A DNA stretch of 39,012 nt. Origin: Bigelowiella natans CCMP2755. Lineage: Eukaryota; Cercozoa; Chlorarachniophyceae. The stretch is taken from positions 1 through 39,012 of the forward strand of contig ADNK01003287.1 of NCBI GenBank assembly GCA_000320545.1. The letters run 5' to 3'. Both the position numbers and the translations under genes were made by a program. Positions 32,367-39,012 of the stretch are shown here, piece by piece. The stretch's first letter is position 1; each line of letters starts with the position of its first letter. Under the pieces are notes generated by a model, which worked only from the letters and a program-made list of their open reading frames with translations, did not search any database and was not told the DNA's origin.

Positions 32367-33040
32367 TCACATCATTTTTGACTGGACGACTGGACGCTCT
32401 ACTCGAACGCCCTGAAGACCATCTCGAGACCTCTCAACAACATCTATCTTCTCTCGGAATCCAACGGAATCCAACGGAATCCAAGAAAGAACTGCTTCCT
32501 TCCACACCCAGGCACCGGGTTCATAAAATATTCTGAATACGAGCTGTATCATCGCCTTTCAGTGGGAGCTCTAGACAAATCAACGAGCAAACAATTAGTC
32601 AGAAGAAATTATGAATAGATATCATCATGAGCAGGTAGTTCACTTACAGTCCTTTCAGCCCTTGAGCATCGCTCACCAAAGTTGTTTGTCCCCAGATATC
32701 GAAACATACCTACAAAATAGTTGAAAACGATCCCTATGGTCAATACCCTTTCCTCTACGCAATTATGGTAGATGAACTTGTTTTATATATTTGCCATTTT
32801 TACTTACGATAGTGTCAAAATCTACCACCACCAAAAATTGATCGATTGACTTCAGGGAGTAGATAAGTGTGTCGTTATTGATACCGGGACTGGAATAGGA
32901 GATTTTGCGGGATACGTCGATGCAAACATCAACAAGGAACCCAGGTAAGACGTTGATGTGAAAACGACAATGAAGATGGTGATAATGATGACGATGATGC
33001 TTGTGGTAGTGGTGGTAGTGATGCCAGCCACAATGATTGA
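32367..33040 (-). CDS. Uncharacterised exons, His-rich
   Basis: Exon 32808-33040 encodes a His/Tyr-rich stretch followed by FLVDVCIDVSRKISYSS and SLKSIDQFLVVVDFDTI. Its donor is phase-compatible with exon 32648-32709 (VCFDIWGQTTLVSDAQGLKG). A third open stretch at about 32400-32552 (YEPGAWVWKEAVLSWIPL) contains a 10-nt unit three times (32455-32484). These may be 5' exons of the PH gene or a separate gene; the joins were not resolved. No family recognised. Confidence 0.4.
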
Positions 33041-33142
33041 CTGAAATGGTTGAAATGTAGTGCTCTAACATGTTAAAAATTATACAATGAGCAGAGTTTG
33101 TACACGATGTTTGTAGGCTCCCATATTTAGTAATTAACACGC

Positions 33143-33645
33143 ATGTTCATTTCGATCATGTGGGAGGAAACCATAAGTTTGCAGCACGGAAAGGTAGTAT
33201 AAGCGGCTAATGCTCCCACCCACCTGGAGAAATTCAATATATGGACTGCATGCACTTTCATTAAATTATTTCTTTCCTTCATTTTCTTCATTTGTCATGC
33301 CATTGATATTATTATTACTATCCAACATGCTATATCAGGTTTCAGGGGAGTCCACATGAGTGGGGCGGACAAGAGGTTTTCACTTAATTTGGACATAAAT
33401 TCGCTTTGCATGGCACACAACTGCACTGTGAAGCATTACAAAGTGGATAAATGGTTGAAGGAAGGAGACACGATCTATCTGGTACATGTAATTTAGGGAG
33501 GAGGAACTAGCTATAAATCTTCCGAATGCTGCTGCTGCTACTGCCACCAAATATGTGTTTCTTCATGTTTTCAGTGCTGCATGAGTATATAGAATAATCA
33601 AGATGATGATTTTTTAATGCAACTCCACTTGATGAATTATTTTAG

Positions 33646-33698
<53 letters not shown>

Positions 33699-35788
33699 AA
33701 CACACACACACACATATTGAAACGTTTTACCTTAATGCGTAGGTAGGTATTATCATTTTAATTAAAATTGTGAGGACATATACCAATGGTTTTAAAGAAA
33801 TCCTAGTAGTGTTTGATTTGTGGGGAGTCATTCACGAATCTGCTATTTTCAAGAATTTCCTCCTAAGTAGCGCATCATAATTTATGCTAATTTCTGGTCG
33901 TTATTACCTCTCTATCATCGATATATCTCCATTAGGACGATTCAAAACAAGAGAGGGGCACATCTTTAGAGATTATAGAAACTCCAGGTTCTCGTGTATT
34001 TTGTTACCTAACAAAGATTTCTGCAGCAGGCGTATTGCTTTCTCCCTCTCTTTTGTCTCTATGTGTGTGCAGCATGTGCGTGTTTCTACTGGTTTCTCTT
34101 GGCTAAGGTCGAGGTCTTTGTATGTGTGGGGTGCATTTGTTGGCAAGTGCAGATATCACCTCTTTCTTCTGATCTTACCTCTCACTATTATCTGCTATTA
34201 ATGCTAAGGTCATACACCAGACTCCATTGCCATTTACTCGCATCTTGAAAAGCTACTTTTCGTCGGCGACAACATCTACCCATATACTGTGATCCACTTA
34301 GATTGCATCGGCAGCAAGTGAGTAGTAATTGCTGCCTCACACATCCTCCTCCATCCCTCATACTGTTCCCTCTACTACCTACTCCTCTACTCCTTATCTA
34401 CTTCCGCTACATGGATAATGAAGGGCATGTAACAACTTATATTGAAACCTACTACTAGTAGCAATGATTCGGATTTCGTTGTTTCATATGATAATTATGA
34501 TGATTATGATGACGACGACGACGATGCTATTTTCTCCTTTTTCGTTGTATGTTTCACATGATGATGATGATGATGATGATAATGATGATAATGATGATAA
34601 TTGTCGTCATTGGTATTGCCATTCTATGGATGTGCATTTTATATCATGAGATTGTTGCGGTTTTGTCGTTTATTGTTTGTTGTTGTTGTTGTTGTTGTTG
34701 TTAGTGTGAAAAGCTACGTTGATACGTTGAAGAAACTGCAGGCATACATAATAAAAGTAGTAATTAATAATAATGCTGCAGGCATATATATTAAAAGTAC
34801 TAATTGAGAACAACGACGACGAGGAGGCATCATCATGTCTCTTGATATTCATCAACAACATTCTACACACACGCGCGCGAATATGCAGTTTCTAACATCA
34901 TTCCGTGACACACGCTCCTCATCTAGCCAATAGCAGATGCTGACATCATGTCAAGTATGCGTTGCTGGGACATGCTAGCATGCGCGCATAAATGGCCTAT
35001 ACTAGTTGAATGCCTGCATGAGTTTGTTTCACATGTTGGATCTCTATAACTCCTCCTCCTCCTCTTCCGTTAGGTTGAGAAGGATGAACCTGGAAAGCTT
35101 CGTAGCCCTGAGGAAGTCGAAAAGTCCCTTCTTTGTCAGCCTTGTGACGATGAAGAAGAAGAAAAGGGGAATGGGGATGCAGAAGCAAAAATCGATAGTA
35201 GTAGTAGTACTGGCGAGGTGGAGAGCAAAGAAGAACAATCCAACGAAAAGGATGATGAGGAAAATCATCGGAAAGATGTACGTTAACGTGATGATAGTAG
35301 TGGTGATGATGATGATGATGAAGCACTAGAATGCCGATAATATGGATGATGGAAGATGGATGTTTCTCTTGACCATAGCATAGATGATCGAAGATGATGC
35401 TGCTCAAGTTGTTTTCCATATAATTTTGGCTGTTGAAGAAGATTTCACCACCACTGCTGCTTCCTCTGTAGATGATGATAATGATAACGATGATGCAGGC
35501 TATTGCTAATAAAGAAGAGAAGAATGATGATCGCAATAGCAATGAAACCAACAACAAACAGTGTGCAACGAAGGGTGAGAATAAGAATAGTAAAAGTGCT
35601 CACGACGAGGACGATACCAGGAGCTGCATTGATAATAGTCAGGCAGAAAGCAGCATTAACAACAAGAACAAGAAGGAAAATAATGGACAGAAAGGAAAGG
35701 AAGGAGGAGTATCTTCCAACAGTAACAACAAACAGAGAGATCAGCAGGTGCGAGGAGGCGTATGACGATGGATGATGGTGATGATGAG

Positions 35789-35820
<32 letters not shown>

Positions 35821-36142
35821 CGACACGACCATAATGAACAAAAATTCAGATTAAATGTTTTCTTTTGTGGACTAGTCAATTGGTATACAGCAGATATATT
35901 CTTCCTCTCTCTTTCTCCCCATGCTCCTCCTTTCATCACCCTACTATGTACAGGAAGAAAAGTCAAAAGGACCTCCTGCTGCTGCTGCTGTGCTTCAAGA
36001 ACAGCATCCACATCAGAAATTGATTGATGATTTCTGCCAGCTGGTACGAGTAGTTGTAGATCATACGTTTGGTATACTACAACCATCCTCCCATATCGTA
36101 TTTTCGAGTAGTCATGATCTCCATATTTTTGTCATCGTCATC

Positions 36143-36179
<37 letters not shown>

Positions 36180-36260
36180 CCGAGAACGTCATTTATTATT
36201 ATAGACAGGACAGAATGTGGAAGCACTGAATTTCAGCATCGACAGTCTCATGCAAATTTC

Positions 36261-36294
<34 letters not shown>

Positions 36295-38165
36295 TGCAGC
36301 AGCAGCAGCAATGTAGTAGTAGTAGTCATAAGAGAAAAGGAAGGAAGGGTTTAGGATGCCGAATCCACTATTAGTGTTGAAAAGGATGATTTGTACTCCG
36401 TGAATATGATGATGGATGGATGGTTTCTCAGTGTTCTCTCATTATGATACAGTTGTTACTTACCAGAGGCACCAGTGGGTGGTTTCGTGTCTATATGGTG
36501 TGCTGCTATATGTAAAATAATTGGAGGGCTATTACCAACTAAGAACGTCTTGCTGTGATGACATCAAATTGTTGTTCCATAGACTACAACGTGAACGAAA
36601 TGCTGGATATGTTCTTCACTAATGGCGCTGCCCTATCACAAATATGTCCACCAAATTCTGGACCACAGGACAACAGGCAGAGGAAAAGTGAAGGGAAAAA
36701 TAGTAATAATAGTGACTTAGTAGTAGCAGCAAGAGGAGGAGGGAGGGCTGAAGTCAAAAAGGAGTTCAAAGCACCTGAGGGGGTAACTAATAATAATTAA
36801 AACACAATATATATTATATTCATTATCACATCATCCATCATCATAGTTCAGCTCGAAATGATATTGTTCTAAACGTTATAATTGAAATTATCTATATTTT
36901 TGCCTACGACTTCAAAGACTACTATTACAACTACGACTACTACGACTACTATTATCCTGCACGAAATCTATCTTGATAAATAGGTTTGAATGTGAGAATC
37001 AATATTTGCTATCTTTGATGACAGGCACTTACTTGTATATAATTATAGCAGCAACCTCCTCCTCCTGCTGCATTGTTGTTGGTTTCTATTTCCCACATTA
37101 TATAATACTATTCTTCGAAGGTTCGGTTGTGCTGCGGACATGTCGAGGCTGCTCTAGACCCTAAGTAGCTTACCTACCACTACTAATACTACTACTACCA
37201 CTTTATCTACTTCTACCAACAACAACAATCCTGACGATGATGATGATGATGATGATGATGATAAAAGTATGTTTGGGTTGAATCGAAAGGGAAGCCTTCT
37301 TTTTTCAATAATACAATTTTATGCTGCTTATTCGTTAATGATTGAATTATAGGAGTATTGAACAGTTGCTAGCTCTTCTGGAGGCTGTAAAGGTAGTAAA
37401 ATTAGAACAAACCCCGCTCTCGTGCATGCATATTAACTAGAGCTACTACAGTTTGTAGCACTAGTCTATCTGCCTGCTTGTCTATCTGTCTGTGCGTCTG
37501 TGCTATATCTCTGCTCATCATATCATACTGATATTATTACCACCTTCTCTAAAAATAAAAAAGAACTTGATACGAGTCTTTCCTTGTAAATTGTGTGATA
37601 GGCGGGGGCACTTTATCCGTCACACGTTGATAGCGGCTATGGCGAGTACGTAGCACTACAAACCAATGAGTGTGATTACAACATATAAATACACAAAGAC
37701 ATACACACACACTAACATATATATATATATATATATGTTAGTGTGTGTGTGTGTGTGTGTGTGCGAGGGTGTGAATAAGTGTGTGTGTATAGTGCATACG
37801 ATGAAACGAGTGCTTTCATCAAGCAAAGCTAAAACAAACAGCCTGGAATCGAGTCGTATGCGTGCATGATTCTATGCTTCAAACATCGAGAAGATGCATT
37901 GTCACTCACACTCATTGGTTCTCCCTTTCTTCTCAAATCGTTGTAGATTCACAAATGGGACGTACAGCCTGATGATGAAGCTCAAGCCAAAATGGTGATG
38001 ATGACAACCTGGATAACATCAGTGACAGAGATGCATCATGATGATGATCGAGTCAATGATGTGACAACTCAAGACGTCGATTGGTGCACGGCAATTCTCG
38101 AGGAAGCATCTAACACACAGCCTCATCAAGCAAAAAGATTGCATGATGATCCGCTAATGCCATGA
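33143..38165 (+). CDS. Uncharacterised low-complexity protein, telomere-proximal gene
   Basis: Candidate start at 33143 (tentative). Secure exons: about 33351-33481 (MSGADKRFSLNLDINSLCMA), about 34220-34319 (DSIAIYSHLEKLLFVGDNIY), 35074-35277 (acidic), 35499-35747 (Asn/Lys/Ser-rich), 35954-36043 (HPHQKLIDDFCQL), 36205-36312 (NVEALNFSIDSLMQIS then a Ser run), 36453-36474, 36583-36782 (NVNEMLDMFFTNGAALSQIC), 37353-37392 (SIEQLLALLEAVK), 37602-37649 and 37947-38165 (stop TGA 38163-38165). Phases from 35074 to 36782 are fully consistent, and the AGT and GAT repeats are read in frame as Ser and Asp. Introns contain (TA)n at 33644-33696, (GAT)n and (CA)n. No family recognised. It lies less than 0.9 kb from the telomere. 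Confidence 0.58.
33640..33716. repeat. (TA)n/(CA)n microsatellite
   Basis: About 26 TA units followed by a short CA run in a long intron of the telomere-proximal gene. Confidence 0.85.
34861..35010. other. Island-like patch inside an intron of the terminal gene
   Basis: A short block with ACGCGCGCG, GCTAGCATGCGCGC and CATG words, resembling the convergent-gap islands, inside the intron preceding exon 35074. Confidence 0.5.
37712..37785. repeat. (TA)n/(GT)n microsatellite with inverted flanks
   Basis: A CACACACTAACATATATA...TATATGTTAGTGTGTGTG arrangement forms a long near-perfect palindrome in an intron of the terminal gene and could extrude as a cruciform. Confidence 0.7.
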
Positions 38166-38846
38166 GATCCATGTAGCGATCTAGCAACGCACTCTGCCAG
38201 ACCACACTGAACTTCACCCCTAGCTAGCGTCACGTGCACGCATCTGCCTAGGCTAGCAGGGCCTCTGCAGACGATGTCAAGCAGGTTTTCATGAAATGAT
38301 GTCCACACGCGTCACATTGTGTGCACGCATCATGAATGCCCACAAACGCAGTCACACTTTGTCAGCATGCAAATGACTCCAGGACTTGTGAATGTCAGCA
38401 CAACACTCGCTCATTGCAATTGCGTCCACAGCTCCAGAGCTGACAGCGCTAGAGCGGCTTGCACGCACCTTGCAAAAGTCATGCCAGCATGGCCTGGGTT
38501 GCTAATTGGATGGGTGAACAGCCAGAAAGCCTGCAAGCACTGTCATTCGCATCAAAACCAAAAAGGGACCAAAATGTGTCACAGATGCAGGAGCTAATGA
38601 CGTTTGTGAACCATGACAGCTGTCAAACTCAACACATTCCGCGCTGTGTGTCACTTGCCAATTGCAATGTTCAGCCTGTCCACAGTGTCAGCACCCATTT
38701 TATCATCAATGACCCCTTCTGGCCTTGCACCTTTTCGAAAACAGTGCAGGTTTGTGTTTCAATTTTGCAACAATTTGAGCCAAACTCTCTTCTCATTCAC
38801 CCAACACGTGGTGACATCATTGCGGTCTGGCGGGGATTCATTCGGA
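38166..38846. other. CTAG/GCATGC-rich island 5, subtelomeric
   Basis: Begins right after the stop codon of the terminal gene and runs to the degenerate telomere repeats. Near the gene it has CTAGCTAGCG and CCTAGGCTAGC words; toward the telomere it grades into CA/TG-rich sequence with fewer CTAG words. ORFs here lack domains or splice patterns and are treated as non-coding. Confidence 0.65.
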
Positions 38847-38874
38847 TGGGGTCAGGGTCAGGGTTGGGGTCAGG
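38847..38874 (+). repeat. Degenerate telomere-like repeats
   Basis: GGGGTCAGGGTCAGGG-type variants (GGGTCA, GGGTTG) directly proximal to the canonical tract, as expected for the oldest inner part of a telomere. Confidence 0.85.
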
Positions 38875-39012
38875 AGGGTTAGGGTTAGGGTTAGGGTTAG
38901 GGTTAGGGTTAGGGTTAGGGTTAGGGTTAGGGTTAGGGTTAGGGTTAGGGTTAGGGTTAGGGTTAGGGTTAGGGTTAGGGTTAGGGTTAGGGTTAAGGTT
39001 AGGGATAGGGTT
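38875..39012 (+). repeat. Telomere, (TTAGGG)n
   Basis: About 23 units of GGGTTA/TTAGGG running to the window end, G-rich strand toward the end, so the window is a right chromosome terminus. The outermost units show variants (TTAAGG, ATAGGG), which could be sequencing error near the read end. Confidence 0.97.

Noticed and set aside
34997-36086. Minus-strand ORFs of 186 and 213 codons
   Set aside because: Antisense to four + exons whose splice phases all agree. They contain His and Ile runs from GAT repeats.
38126-38882. ORFs in the subtelomeric island
   Set aside because: Island composition, no domains, and one runs into telomere repeats.

Overview
The window is the right-hand end of a linear eukaryotic chromosome. 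It finishes in about 140 bp of TTAGGG repeats, with the G-rich strand running 5'->3' toward the end as expected for a right telomere. Genes are nuclear and very rich in GT-AG introns, mostly 45-130 nt, with exons as short as 12-20 nt. I rebuilt exons by hand from reading frame and intron phase. Products include a SNF2 remodeller (HELLS/LSH/DDM1), TFIIE alpha, a FAM135/DUF676 hydrolase, an R3H protein, a secreted 2-oxoglutarate dioxygenase of the PhyH type and a PH-domain protein. This looks like a unicellular eukaryote (alga or other protist); the sequence alone does not let me name a lineage.

Layout from left to right: FAM135-like gene (+, 5' end outside, stop 2783); CTAG/GCATGC-rich island 1 (2940-4090); TFIIE alpha (-, 4099-6637); R3H gene (+, 6789-9483); island 2 (10050-12060), which holds a 16-unit heat-shock-element-like decamer array; HELLS/DDM1 (-, 12196-15928); an uncharacterised basic/acidic protein (+, 16221-19231) sharing a short divergent promoter with HELLS that carries an E2F-type site; island 3 (19340-19640); secreted PhyH dioxygenase (-, 19662-23663); polyQ/polyP protein (+, 23873-25662); a poorly resolved stretch with a hairpin element; the 3' exons of an uncharacterised gene (+, to 28505); island 4 (28510-29450); PH-domain gene and uncharacterised exons (-, 29746-33040); a long low-complexity gene (+, about 33143-38165); island 5 (38166-38846); telomere.

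Two patterns stand out. First, genes mostly alternate in strand. Divergent gene pairs are separated by only 150-300 bp, while each of the four convergent gaps, plus the gap to the telomere, is filled with the same unusual sequence class: GC-richer, non-coding and dominated by self-complementary words (CTAG, AGCT, GCATGC). I could not tie this class to a known element; it is my main candidate for something undescribed. Second, some genes (TFIIE alpha, HELLS, its + neighbour, PH gene) have compact AT-rich introns, whereas others (FAM135, R3H, PhyH, polyQ, terminal gene) have introns loaded with di- and trinucleotide microsatellites. Three 45-54 bp tandem duplications each copy splice-site sequence, which suggests recent intron or exon remodelling.

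Splice models are phase-consistent reconstructions, not transcript-supported. Most reported six-frame ORFs are repeat-driven or antisense shadows.
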